Shown piece by piece: positions 55,954-64,000 of a stretch of 64,000 bases of DNA (within the stretch, counting starts at the first letter, position 1; every line of letters starts with the position of its first letter). The DNA is from Rhizobium sp. NFR03 (GTDB lineage Bacteria; Pseudomonadota; Alphaproteobacteria; Rhizobiales; Rhizobiaceae), in assembly GCF_900111275.1 (NCBI RefSeq), contig NZ_FOGR01000002.1, positions 558,001 through 622,000 of the forward strand, written 5' to 3'. The notes under the pieces were generated by a model that was given only the letters and a program-made list of their open reading frames with translations, did no database searches and had not been told where the DNA came from. The position numbers and the translations under genes are program-made.

Positions 55954-56176
55954 TCGTCTTTTCATAAAGTTAGTAATTTCGTCATCTTCATTTACAAATC
56001 TTCATAAAGATTTACACCGTCGAGCCGGATTTAAAACTTTGTTAACCATAACGCGATTAAATCATCGTTAAGACGACGAGCTGCCGATCGGGTAAATTGG
56101 GCAGGTGCATGACGCTCCTTCGTCGCCGCTGGCCACTGGCCGCATGCTTCCGACGTTTCTTAAAGGGCGAACCCCA
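55954..56176 (+). promoter_or_regulatory. Promoter region of the third flagellin
   Basis: An AT-rich 223-bp gap. TTCATAAAG occurs twice, at 55961-55969 and 56001-56009, exactly 40 bp apart; the second lies in the palindrome ATCTTCATAAAGAT. TTAACCAT is at 56042-56049, and GCATGACGCT (the same 10-mer as upstream of flaB) at 56107-56116. The Shine-Dalgarno AAAGGG lies 9 bp before the start and is not clearly paired by an upstream arm, unlike in flaA and flaB. Confidence 0.5.
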
Positions 56177-57145
56177 ATGACCAGTATCATGACCAATGCC
56201 GCCGCAATGGCAGCGCTGCAGACACTCCGCACGATCAACACGTCCATGGAAGAGACGCAGGCGCGCGTTTCCTCCGGCTATCGTGTTGAAACGGCTGCCG
56301 ACAACGCTGCCTACTGGTCGATTGCGACCACGATGCGCTCCGACAACATGGCTCTCTCCACCGTTCAGGACGCACTTGGCCTCGGCGCAGCCAAGGTCGA
56401 TACATCCTACTCCGCCATGAGCTCCTCGATCGACGTCATCAGCGAGATCCAGTCGAAGCTCGTTGCTGCCAGCGAACCGGGCGTCGACAAGTCCAAGATC
56501 AACAAGGAACTGACCGAGCTGAAGAACCAGCTTGCAGCCGCCGCACAGTCCGCCTCCTTCTCGGGTGAAAACTGGCTCTACAATGCGAACGTCGATGCCG
56601 TGGGTACGAAGTCCATCGTCGGTTCGTTCAACCGCTCGTCCGATGGCTCCGTTTCCGTCACCACGCTCGACTACGATACGGCGACATCGATCATGATCGA
56701 CCTCAAGGATCCGGCGCGTGGACAGCTGACCAAAGGTATCGACGTCTCCCAGCCGGACGGCGCGGGCGCAACGGTGGCCGCGACGTACCATCTGATCGAA
56801 GCACAAGGTGGTGTCGTGGGGCCTGGCGAGATCATCGCGCTGGATAAGGATACGACACCCCAGGAAATCGCAGGCATGCTGTCGGCCGTCAATTCGATCC
56901 TGTCCAACCTGACGGATGCAGCCTCGACGCTCGGTGCCATCACCAAGCGCATCGACCTGCAGGAGGGCTTCGTCGCCAACCTGATCGACGTGATCGACAA
57001 GGGCGTCGGCCGTCTGGTGGATGCCGACATGAACGAGGAATCGACCCGCCTGAAAGCTCTGCAGACGCAGCAGCAGCTTGGCGTCCAGTCTCTCTCGATC
57101 GCCAACACCAATTCCGAAAATATCCTGCGCCTCTTCCAGCAGTAA
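56177..57145 (+). CDS. Flagellin, third copy
   Basis: A 322-residue flagellin (flaC or flaD in related naming). It starts MTSIMTNAAAMAALQTLRTI and ends ANTNSENILRLFQQ. The centre (about 170-240) is longer and unlike that of the other two. RBS AAAGGG supports the ATG at 56177; in-frame ATGs upstream (56105) lie in the leader. It is more divergent than flaA/flaB are from one another. Confidence 0.93.
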   Translation: MTSIMTNAAAMAALQTLRTINTSMEETQARVSSGYRVETAADNAAYWSIATTMRSDNMALSTVQDALGLGAAKVDTSYSAMSSSIDVISEIQSKLVAASEPGVDKSKINKELTELKNQLAAAAQSASFSGENWLYNANVDAVGTKSIVGSFNRSSDGSVSVTTLDYDTATSIMIDLKDPARGQLTKGIDVSQPDGAGATVAATYHLIEAQGGVVGPGEIIALDKDTTPQEIAGMLSAVNSILSNLTDAASTLGAITKRIDLQEGFVANLIDVIDKGVGRLVDADMNEESTRLKALQTQQQLGVQSLSIANTNSENILRLFQQ

Positions 57146-57594
57146 GCCGAGACAAGGCCTCCCTTCGGGGGAAGCTGTCATTCGCCGGAGCCGCGGTCAT
57201 CGGCTTCGGTGGATCGGTTGGACCGCGCTATTGCCCGAGCGCGGTCCAACACCCTTCAACCCTCGCACAAGTTTGACCCGCTACTCTCCTCTCGCAGCCC
57301 CGTCTCTGGCGCGTGCCCTTTTCCAAGGAGCGCGGTCGAGGCCGAAGATTCCGCTTGTCGCGGGAAGGGGCCGCCGGTGCATCCTGTCCTTGCACTGTCG
57401 CTTGCAGCCTTCCGGATTCCGTTCCGCCTGTCTGCTCAACGAGATGTCCGGGCTCCGCTGACAAGGCACGGGCCCAGAAGGAGACGGTCGGACGTGCCCA
57501 TGACCCGTTGTTTCGGCCCCGAAAGCCTGTTGTTCCCCACCCGCACCGCCCCCATGCGCGCCTTTGCGCAGCGAGGGACGTCGGAGATGCAACA
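57146..57594 (+). other. Gap between the third flagellin and the FliH-like gene
   Basis: A 449-bp GC-rich stretch with no convincing gene. Its one structure is a perfect 12-bp inverted repeat TTGGACCGCGCT (57218-57229) / AGCGCGGTCCAA (57238-57249) with an 8-bp loop and no T run, about 73 bp after the flagellin stop. It may stabilise the mRNA 3' end or stop transcription with Rho. A promoter for the motB operon should lie in the remainder but is not clear. Confidence 0.6.
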
Positions 57595-58248
57595 ATGACG
57601 GCGCCGCTTTCCCGGTATCTCAAGGATTTCAGCGCGCCGAAAGTGGACCTGACGCGCGTGCCCAAGAACTATTTTCACGAAATCGAAGAGCCCGTTTCCC
57701 GCGATACCCGCCCGGTCGCGAAGCTGCCGCCGGAGCCTGTCATCGACATCGAGGCTGAACGCCAGAGTGCCTATGGCCGTGGCCGCGAGCATGCCGAGAT
57801 GGAGATGCGCGCCCGCCATAAGGCGGAAATCGCCGCCTTGCGTGCTGAGCACGAAGCCGAGTGCGAAACGATCCGGGAAAATCTGGAAAACCAGGCGGCT
57901 GCCATCATCCACCAGCGCTTCAGCGAGATCGGCTCGCTGCTTGCGGACATGATCTCCGAGCAGACGGCCCAGGTTCTCGCGCCCATCCTGCAGGAATCAT
58001 TGACCGAGAAGGCCATCGAGGCGCTCGCCGTTGCAATCCGGCATTCCGTCGATGGCGACGCGGTAAAGATCACCGTGCGCGGCCCGGCCCGGATGTTTCA
58101 GACACTCGAGGCACGTCTTTCAGACACGGAGGTGAGCTTCCGACACGTCGAGACAGACGACATCGACCTCTCCGCCGAATTCGGCGATTCCATTCTGATG
58201 ACCCGGCTATCGGCCTGGGCTGATACCGTGCGGAAAGTGATAGCATGA
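57595..58248 (+). CDS. FliH-like protein at the head of the motB operon
   Basis: A 217-residue soluble protein. After a ~50-residue Pro-rich N-terminus, a long charged coiled coil runs about 50-105 (AERQSAYGRGREHAEMEMRA; EHEAECETIRENLENQA), then a compact alpha/beta C-terminal domain (about 110-217). This layout matches FliH/YscL, the negative regulator of FliI and its link to the C ring. No other FliH candidate is in the window. The ATG at 57595 follows GGAG. It overlaps motB by 4 bp. The assignment is inference from architecture. Confidence 0.7.
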   Translation: MTAPLSRYLKDFSAPKVDLTRVPKNYFHEIEEPVSRDTRPVAKLPPEPVIDIEAERQSAYGRGREHAEMEMRARHKAEIAALRAEHEAECETIRENLENQAAAIIHQRFSEIGSLLADMISEQTAQVLAPILQESLTEKAIEALAVAIRHSVDGDAVKITVRGPARMFQTLEARLSDTEVSFRHVETDDIDLSAEFGDSILMTRLSAWADTVRKVIA

Positions 58249-59423
58249 GCGAGAGCAACAGCCATCACGGCAAAAACGAGATCATCATCATCAAGCGGCA
58301 TGCGCCCGCCCATGGCGGTAGCCATGGCGGTGCATGGAAAATCGCCTATGCCGACTTCATGACCGCCATGATGGCCTTCTTCCTGGTGATGTGGCTGATC
58401 AACGCGTCCAACCCCAAGACCAAGGCGGCCATCGCATCCTACTTTAACCCGGTCCAGCTGACACAGCAGGAACCGGCGGAGAAGGGCGTCAAGGCGCCGG
58501 CGAAAGACGCAAAGGGTGAGGAAACACAGTCGCGGTCCAAGGTCGATGGCGACCAGCCGAAGAGCGGCGGATCTGCCAAGAGCGGCGAGGATGAAACTGC
58601 GACGTCTGGCGAGGAAACCAAATATTCCGACGCCGATTTCTTCGAGAATCCCTATTCTGTCCTGTCCGAGATCGCCAACGATGTCGGTCGCGAGGCCAAT
58701 ATCAGCTCGAAAGGGGACGGTGGTGTCTCGACGTCAGGTCCGGCGACGGGCGCAGATGGCGGTGAAGCCTATCGCGATCCTTTCGATCCGGATTTCTGGA
58801 CGAAGCAGGTCGAGCTGAAGAAGATAGCCGACGCCGGATCGAGTGCCGCCGACAAGGCGGGTAATGGCGCGGCGGAAAATATCGGCAACGGCAAAAGCGA
58901 TGCCATGGCAGCTGCGAACGATCCGGCAACACCCAAAGCTGCGCCGTCACCAGCGGAGAGCAAGGCTGCGACGGAACTGAAGCAGGCGATCGAGAAGGAA
59001 ATCGGCGGCGCTGCCGGCAAGCTCGCCGAAGGCCTCATCGTGACGCCGACAGAAGGCGGGCTTTTGGTGTCGATCAGCGAGCAGAGCGATACGCCGATGT
59101 TCGGCCTCGGCTCCGCCGTCCCGGAGCGCGCCACGGTCCTCGCCATGGAAAAGATCGGCAAGCTGCTGTCGACCCGCACCGGTGCGATCGCCATCCGAGG
59201 CCATACAGATGGCCGGCCCTTCAAGGCGGGTGGCTACGACAACTGGCGCCTGTCGGCAGATCGTGCCCAGAGCGCCTATTACATGCTTGTCCATGGCGGT
59301 CTCGCCGAGAGCCGCGTGAGCCAGATCAGCGGCTTTGCCGACCGGCGCCTGCAGGTTCCCACGGACCCGAACGCGGCCGCAAACCGGCGCATCGAAATCC
59401 TCGTGCAAACGAACCAGGGCTAA
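58245..59423 (+). CDS. motB: Flagellar stator protein MotB
   Basis: A 392-residue stator subunit. The proton-accepting D37 lies in YADFMTAMMAFFLVMWL, the single span. A long Lys/Asp/Gly-rich linker (about 70-250) is extra compared with the ~308-residue enteric MotB. The OmpA-like peptidoglycan-binding domain is AIAIRGHTDGRPF ... LSADRAQSAYYML, ending NRRIEILV. In rhizobia MotC works on this periplasmic part. It is followed by motC after 3 bp. Confidence 0.95.
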   Translation: MSESNSHHGKNEIIIIKRHAPAHGGSHGGAWKIAYADFMTAMMAFFLVMWLINASNPKTKAAIASYFNPVQLTQQEPAEKGVKAPAKDAKGEETQSRSKVDGDQPKSGGSAKSGEDETATSGEETKYSDADFFENPYSVLSEIANDVGREANISSKGDGGVSTSGPATGADGGEAYRDPFDPDFWTKQVELKKIADAGSSAADKAGNGAAENIGNGKSDAMAAANDPATPKAAPSPAESKAATELKQAIEKEIGGAAGKLAEGLIVTPTEGGLLVSISEQSDTPMFGLGSAVPERATVLAMEKIGKLLSTRTGAIAIRGHTDGRPFKAGGYDNWRLSADRAQSAYYMLVHGGLAESRVSQISGFADRRLQVPTDPNAAANRRIEILVQTNQG

Positions 59424-59426
59424 ACC

Positions 59427-60752
59427 ATGATGAAAGCCCTCCGCACTGTTCTTCTTGGGGCCGGCACATCACTTGCCTGGCTCGCCTCGCTGTCGGCCGT
59501 TCACGCCGCAGCGGAGAAGGACGAAAACCTGCCGCCTTACAAGCTGATCCGCTCGTTGCAGCATGTGCAGGACAGCGTGGTGCATGGCGATCTCTCCTCC
59601 GCCGATATGCAGCAATTCATGCTCGGCGCCATCGAAAAGCGCCTGATGACCGCCGACCGAGACGTCTTTGCCGATCCGCGCAATGTGGACGCGGCGCTGA
59701 TCTACGCGATGAGCGGCGGCAACCCGAAGACGCTCGCCTATCTTGTCAGCCGCGACATCGACGGCAATTTCGACAATCGCATCACCGATGCCCTCGGCCA
59801 TTATCTCAACGGCAAAGGTGGTCTGATCGTGGAGACGATGTCGAAAACGATCGACGAGTACAAGAATGCGCCGGTCGGTCCTTATCTCTACCTCGTCTAT
59901 GGCAATGCGGTCGCCCAGCAGGATCCCGGCAAGGCCGTCAAGGCCTATGACTGGGCAAGACTTGTCGCGCCGGGTACCAACATCGAAGAAGCGGCGCTGC
60001 GCCGTTCTCTCTTGCTCACCACCCGTGCCGGCAATGTCGATCAGGCATTGCGCTATTCGCTCGCCTATACCCGTCGCTTCATGACGTCGCCTTATGCCGG
60101 GCAGTTCGCGGATATTTTCGTGGAGCTTGCGGTTGCCAATTATGGCGATGCCAAGCGTCAGAAGATCGAGGAGATCCTGTCCTTCATGGACAAGCCGCGC
60201 CAGCGGGAGATCTTCCTGCGGATTGCGCGGAATGCCGCCATTGCGGGATTGAAACCCTTGACGAAGCTCGCCTCCGAGCGCGCGGCATCGCTGTCTGCTG
60301 CGGCGGACAGGGAGCCGAACGCTCTCGCTACATTCTATTCCGGTCTCGTGGATGTGCCTTCGACCGGCATTCTCGAAGCCGTCAAGGATATCGAAGCCAT
60401 TCCCGATGCCGAACTCTCTCCGCGTGATCGCAGTCTGAGGGAAGCAGCCCAGGCCGTCGCACGGGAGGTGCTGCGTGCCCCGGTTCCGGAGGTTCAGGCC
60501 AGTGCCAACAGTTCAGCACAAGCCAACGCTGACATTCTGGCGTCTCAAGCGCCGTCTCCCGAAGCTCTATCGGGGTCCGGCAGCAGCGACAGCCCCTTTG
60601 CAGCCCCGGCGACGCCGTCGGCGCCGGAGGCTGCCACCATCGAGCCCGCAAAACCAGCCTCGACGGATCTCGATCCGGCGCTGGCGACGTTTCTAACGAG
60701 CGGGAAGAGTAAGCTGGGCGAGATCGACGCCCTGCTGCGGGAGGATATGTAG
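59427..60752 (+). CDS. motC: Periplasmic motility protein MotC
   Basis: A 441-residue periplasmic protein unique to rhizobia and relatives, with a signal peptide (LGAGTSLAWLASLSAVHAAA) and the MotC-type segment LPPYKLIRSLQHVQDSVVHGD. It is thought to open the MotA/MotB channel by binding MotB's periplasmic part; MotE is its chaperone. The C-terminal ~80 residues are Ala/Pro-rich and probably disordered. Confidence 0.92.
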   Translation: MMKALRTVLLGAGTSLAWLASLSAVHAAAEKDENLPPYKLIRSLQHVQDSVVHGDLSSADMQQFMLGAIEKRLMTADRDVFADPRNVDAALIYAMSGGNPKTLAYLVSRDIDGNFDNRITDALGHYLNGKGGLIVETMSKTIDEYKNAPVGPYLYLVYGNAVAQQDPGKAVKAYDWARLVAPGTNIEEAALRRSLLLTTRAGNVDQALRYSLAYTRRFMTSPYAGQFADIFVELAVANYGDAKRQKIEEILSFMDKPRQREIFLRIARNAAIAGLKPLTKLASERAASLSAAADREPNALATFYSGLVDVPSTGILEAVKDIEAIPDAELSPRDRSLREAAQAVAREVLRAPVPEVQASANSSAQANADILASQAPSPEALSGSGSSDSPFAAPATPSAPEAATIEPAKPASTDLDPALATFLTSGKSKLGEIDALLREDM

Positions 60753-60754
60753 AC

Positions 60755-62836
60755 ATGAGATCCCTTGATGACGCGCTACCGGCAGCAAAAGCTGGCCACG
60801 CGACTGTTTCTGCCGTCAGGAGCCGCCAAAGCGAGGCGGAAGGCGGCGCAGCTTTTCGCAAAACGTTCGCCGATCTCGGCCCCGCACGGGACACGGGCGC
60901 AAAGTCGCACATTTCGGTCGCCCAGGCCAAGCCTCGCCCGGACGAGCCGGCAAATGTAACGCCATCCGATCCATCTGTACCGGCCGCGCAAGCCGGCACG
61001 TCGGATGCCGCGCAACCGCGCGCGTCAGGAATCCCTGGTTTGATGCCCTCGGAAGCAGAGGGCAAATCGGAACAGGCGCCACATGCGGCGGTCGCCCGTG
61101 GCACACCGGCGGCCACGGCTGAGACGTCCGGCGAGCCCTCCACGGCTCCTACAGTGAGGACTGACGCGCTTGCTCTATTGTCCATCGTGACGGCGGAGCA
61201 GCTGCGGGACGCAGACGGAGAAACGGTCGATCTTCCCCCGACTTCGGCCGATGAACCCATCGAGAACCGTCCGGTGCCGCCCACGAAGATGCAGGCGACG
61301 GCTGTCGGCGAGCACATCGAAGGCCAGTCTAAGCCTGCCGGCAACCCGGAGAAGGCGTCAGCGGCCACCCCATCCACAACGGCTGACACCAGACCATCTG
61401 CTGCCGCAACGCTTTCCGCCACCCTCGCTCTGAAAGCCATCAAGGCCGATCCCGAGGCCGCTCGTGCCGAAAACGTAGCGGCTTCCGCGACAGCGCCTGC
61501 AGACGAAGAGAAGAAGGTTGCAGCCGGCAAGAGCCTTGACACCCAGACGCCAGCGGCGCGGCTTCGCGTCGTAATGCCGGAACGGACTGCAGAGGCTTCT
61601 ACAGTCTCGTCCGGAGTTCCCCAGAAGTCGGCTTCGGCGGCTATCCTCACGAATGCCAGTAAATGGGTAACCGCAGCGGATGAGTCCGTAGCTGGCTCAG
61701 AACCGGCAATGCAAGCGCTCGCTTCTGAAAAAGCACGTGTGACGCAGCCATCGGATGCTGTCGAGGATGTCGCTGAAAAGGTATCTGCGCAGGACGCAGA
61801 GTCGCCTCTTCAACGCCCGACACGGCAGGCGACCACCGAGATGCCGCCTGAACCTGCGGAGGAGCCCGCGGAAGCCCCCGCGCCTGTCGAAGAGGTGGAT
61901 ATCCGCAGCCTCATGGCAATTCTTGGTCCGGTCGTGGCTCAGCCGGTGGTGGGTGCATCCGCCAAGACTGAGAATGTCAAGGCTAAGCTCGATGCGGAGG
62001 CTGGGATGCCCGGCCTGAAGCTGGGGGGCGACAGGATCAACATGCCCATCGCCATGGCAGCGGCCGATACATCGCCGTTGCCGGCATCGACGGATGGTGC
62101 GGACCAGGTCTTCCGCTTCGCGCGGGCGGATGGCAAGTCGAGCCCGATCTCGCTGCGAGCGGATGCCGACCGACCCACTTCCAAATCATCGAACGATCAG
62201 GCGAATACCAAGGCCGAGACCGTTACGGTGCTGGATGCCAGGCGCTATCTCGGCATCGCACCGACGCTCGGCAACCAGCTGCCGATGACGGCCAACGCAC
62301 AGGCCGTTGCGGCCGCGATCACGGGTAACGGCGATCCGACGCAAGCCCTTCAAACGAGTACGGGCATTGCGGGGCCGCATGGCGCTACCGGCAAGGTGGT
62401 CAATACGCTCAAGATCCAGATGCATCCGATCGACCTCGGTCTCGTCACGGCCACGCTGCGCTTGCGCGACGACGAGTTGCAGATCGATCTTCGTGTCCAG
62501 ACAGGGGATGCCTACCGGCAGCTTACCAACGACCAGGATGGCATGATCAAGGCGCTTCGCGCCCAGGGCTTCCAGGTCGATCAGGTCAATATCATCTTTA
62601 CGCCGCAGGACAGCGCGGCCGGTAACGATAACTCCGGGATGCCGCAGGGCAACCAGCAGCAGCCGTCGCAGAACGGACGGGATAGCCAGGGCGGCCTTGC
62701 AGCCGGCAATGGCGGAGAAGGTCGTAATGGCGGTGCAGGACAGCGGAATGCAGATGACGGGCGGACCAGACAAGACACGCTTCGTGAAACGCCTGCGGCT
62801 CCTCAGCCTGGCCTTTCTGACGAGCTCTATCTCTAG
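60755..62836 (+). CDS. fliK: Flagellar hook-length control protein FliK (formerly MotD)
   Basis: A 693-residue protein. The first ~540 residues are Ala/Glu/Thr/Pro-rich low-complexity, the molecular-ruler part, and the conserved FliK C-terminal domain is about 545-625 (VVNTLKIQMHPIDLGLVTAT ... LRAQGFQVDQVNIIF), ending in a Gln/Gly-rich tail. In E. meliloti this gene at this place was called motD and then shown to be the hook-length regulator. It begins 2 bp after motC. The tail overlaps the transglycosylase gene by about 110 bp. Confidence 0.92.
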   Translation: MRSLDDALPAAKAGHATVSAVRSRQSEAEGGAAFRKTFADLGPARDTGAKSHISVAQAKPRPDEPANVTPSDPSVPAAQAGTSDAAQPRASGIPGLMPSEAEGKSEQAPHAAVARGTPAATAETSGEPSTAPTVRTDALALLSIVTAEQLRDADGETVDLPPTSADEPIENRPVPPTKMQATAVGEHIEGQSKPAGNPEKASAATPSTTADTRPSAAATLSATLALKAIKADPEAARAENVAASATAPADEEKKVAAGKSLDTQTPAARLRVVMPERTAEASTVSSGVPQKSASAAILTNASKWVTAADESVAGSEPAMQALASEKARVTQPSDAVEDVAEKVSAQDAESPLQRPTRQATTEMPPEPAEEPAEAPAPVEEVDIRSLMAILGPVVAQPVVGASAKTENVKAKLDAEAGMPGLKLGGDRINMPIAMAAADTSPLPASTDGADQVFRFARADGKSSPISLRADADRPTSKSSNDQANTKAETVTVLDARRYLGIAPTLGNQLPMTANAQAVAAAITGNGDPTQALQTSTGIAGPHGATGKVVNTLKIQMHPIDLGLVTATLRLRDDELQIDLRVQTGDAYRQLTNDQDGMIKALRAQGFQVDQVNIIFTPQDSAAGNDNSGMPQGNQQQPSQNGRDSQGGLAAGNGGEGRNGGAGQRNADDGRTRQDTLRETPAAPQPGLSDELYL

Positions 62837-63362
62837 TGCTCCCATGGTCGCACAGGCCACATCCGGCTCGGATGCCGGCCTGTGTGAAAGCCAAATCGTC
62901 GCTGCGGCCGCCAAATACGGTATTCCCGAAGGGATCCTCTACTCGGTCGGGCTGACGGAAACGGGACGCAAGGGCTCGTTGCAGCCCTATGCCATGAACA
63001 TCGATGGCAAGGCCGTGTTCGCATCGAGCGCTCAGGAGGTGCTGCTAAGGTTCGAAGAGGCACGGGCAGCAGGTGCAAAGCTTATCGACCTCGGATGCAT
63101 GCAGATCAATTATCGCTTTCACGGAGAGAATTTTTCTTCGCCGCAAGCGATGCTCGATCCCCGCGCAAACGTCGAATACGCTGCCCGCTTCCTGGCAAAT
63201 CTCCATGCCCGTCACGAGACATGGACCATGGCGGTCGCGCGATATCACGCCGGACCGAACAACGATCCCGCTCAGAAGCAATATGTCTGCCGCGTGATCG
63301 CAAATCTGGTAGCGACCGGTTACGGAAAGTGGACGCCGAACGCTGCGTCCTTCTGTCGGTAA
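62727..63362 (+). CDS. Lytic transglycosylase, flagellar cluster
   Basis: A ~211-residue peptidoglycan lyase with a signal peptide (LRLLSLAFLTSSISSAPMVAQA) and the family-1 lysozyme-like fold: catalytic Glu in YSVGLTETGRKG, GCMQINYRFHG, and MAVARYHAGP. It probably opens the wall for the rod, like SltF or FlgJ in other bacteria; FlgJ is not in the window. AGAAGG supports the ATG at 62727, but ATGs at 62748 and 62754 also give a full signal peptide. The gene overlaps fliK's 3' end in another frame. Confidence 0.88.
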   Translation: MAVQDSGMQMTGGPDKTRFVKRLRLLSLAFLTSSISSAPMVAQATSGSDAGLCESQIVAAAAKYGIPEGILYSVGLTETGRKGSLQPYAMNIDGKAVFASSAQEVLLRFEEARAAGAKLIDLGCMQINYRFHGENFSSPQAMLDPRANVEYAARFLANLHARHETWTMAVARYHAGPNNDPAQKQYVCRVIANLVATGYGKWTPNAASFCR

Positions 63363-63655
63363 CCCCTCGTTAATAACAACCTATGCGATTTCAAATCGAT
63401 GATTTCTTGCAATGCACACGTTTGTCTTTCGCCTTGGAAATAAGGCGCGTGCTATGCCCATCATTAACACGCGTTAACCTTTCCACAGAATTAATAGTTG
63501 GTGTCTCGAAATGAACCACTATATCTTGATCAAATCGGCGCGGAGGCCCTGAGCTAGTACCATTTCTACCCACCAAAAGCCTCTAATTGTGACAAGGCGC
63601 CATGATTCGTACCAATGACGTATTGGAAAACACCATACTGATTCGGAGCGGACGA
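63363..63655 (+). promoter_or_regulatory. rem control region
   Basis: A 293-bp gap, AT-richer than its neighbours. TTAA-N6-TTAACC (63464-63479) is a near match to the CtrA full site (TTAA-N7-TTAA), and GATTTCAAATC (63389-63399) is a small inverted repeat. VisN/VisR activates rem in E. meliloti, so their site should be here; its position is not evident. Confidence 0.5.
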
Positions 63656-64000
63656 ATGATCGTAGTGGTTGATGAACGTGAACTTGTAAAAGATGGCTAC
63701 ACCTCTCTCTTCGGAAGAGAAGGCGTACCCTCCACCGGGTTTGATCCCAAGGAATTCGGCGACTGGGTTGCCACCGCCGCAGACAGCGATATCGACGCTG
63801 TCGAAGCGTTCCTGATCGGTCAGGGCGAACGGGCCATGACCCTTCCCCGCGCTATTCGCGATCGTTCCACGGCCCCGGTCATCGCCATCAGCGACACGCC
63901 GTCCCTCGAAGCCACGCTCGCCTTCTTCGACTGCGGAGTCGATGACGTCGTGCGCAAGCCGGTTCATCCCCGCGAGATCCTGGCCCGTGCAGCTGCCATT
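63656..64000 (+). CDS. rem: Motility regulator Rem, 5' part
   Basis: The window cuts this gene after 115 codons. The N-terminus reads [19 protein letters not shown], with an atypical receiver domain: the phosphorylation site region is [12 protein letters not shown] (an Ala/Phe context rather than a D-x-N-M-P motif), while VRKPVHP keeps the conserved Lys. An OmpR-type DNA-binding domain is expected beyond the edge. In E. meliloti Rem links VisNR to the later flagellar genes in exponential growth and is an orphan regulator. The ATG at 63656 follows GGAGCGGACGA. Confidence 0.88.
   Translation, partial: MIVVVDERELVKDGYTSLFGREGVPSTGFDPKEFGDWVATAADSDIDAVEAFLIGQGERAMTLPRAIRDRSTAPVIAISDTPSLEATLAFFDCGVDDVVRKPVHPREILARAAAI

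Noticed and set aside
57281-57594. A hidden gene between the third flagellin and the FliH-like gene
   Set aside because: Frames on both strands here are Arg/Ser/Pro-rich, conflict with each other, and lack ribosome sites.
63566-63967. A 133-codon - strand frame over the start of rem
   Set aside because: It is opposite the rem receiver domain, which has the right start, ribosome site and motifs.

Overview
The window is about 64 kb of high-GC chromosome from an alphaproteobacterium of the Rhizobiaceae (Rhizobium/Agrobacterium/Ensifer/Shinella type; the genus cannot be fixed from the sequence alone). The evidence is the rhizobial che-fla gene order (globin-type transducer, cheS, cheY1, A, W, R, B, Y2, D, cheT, fliF, visN, visR ... 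rem), the rhizobia-specific motility genes visN, visR, motE, motC, fliK (motD) and rem, UPF0262 beside hisD, and a DUF930 protein. The three flagellins are short (305-322 aa, terminal domains only), which is closer to Agrobacterium/Rhizobium than to the roughly 395-residue Ensifer flagellins.

Region 1 (1-8446, + strand) is the 3' part of an assimilatory nitrate operon: the end of the nitrate ABC permease, its ATPase, NADH-nitrite reductase nirBD, the molybdenum nitrate reductase nasA, and cysG, which makes the siroheme that NirB needs. A palindromic repeat of about 165 bp sits between nirD and nasA.

Region 2 (8439-12155) holds a gamma-glutamyltransferase-family gene on the - strand, diverging from a cytosine-deaminase-like amidohydrolase and a guanine/cytidine-type deaminase, then tRNA-Phe. 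Region 3 (12421-18840, - strand) is housekeeping: yacG, maf, infA, a low-molecular-weight phosphatase-like gene, UPF0262, hisD, a DUF2948 gene, murA and a small conserved-looking gene. Region 4 (19037-24391) has tRNA-Thr, a DUF2076 protein, a Bax-inhibitor-1-like membrane protein, an ECF sigma/anti-sigma pair, a ybaK editing enzyme, a GlsB/YeaQ membrane protein, and several small proteins including two very short membrane ORFs (28 and 37 codons).

Region 5 (24904-64000) is the chemotaxis and flagellar regulon. The che operon runs from 24904 to 33446 and ends at a strong terminator. fliF follows, then an 820-bp AT-richer regulatory region and the master regulators visN-visR. An opposing - strand block encodes flhB, switch proteins FliG/N/M and stator MotA. 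The + strand then carries rod, ring and export genes (flgF, fliI, flgB, flgC, fliE, flgG, flgA, flgI, motE, flgH, fliL, fliP), three tandem flagellins, a FliH-like gene, motB, motC, fliK, a lytic transglycosylase and the start of rem. The missing flagellar parts (flgE, flgK, flgL, flaF, flbT, flgD, fliQ, flhA, fliR) are expected beyond the right edge.

I did not see a wholly unknown multi-gene system. The most interesting signals are matched leader hairpins that pair the Shine-Dalgarno of two flagellin genes (possible targets of FlbT-type control), a PilP/GspC-like bitopic protein between fliI and flgB, a divergent FliH-like protein, recurring TTAACC boxes in flagellar intergenic regions, and the repeat inside the nitrate operon.
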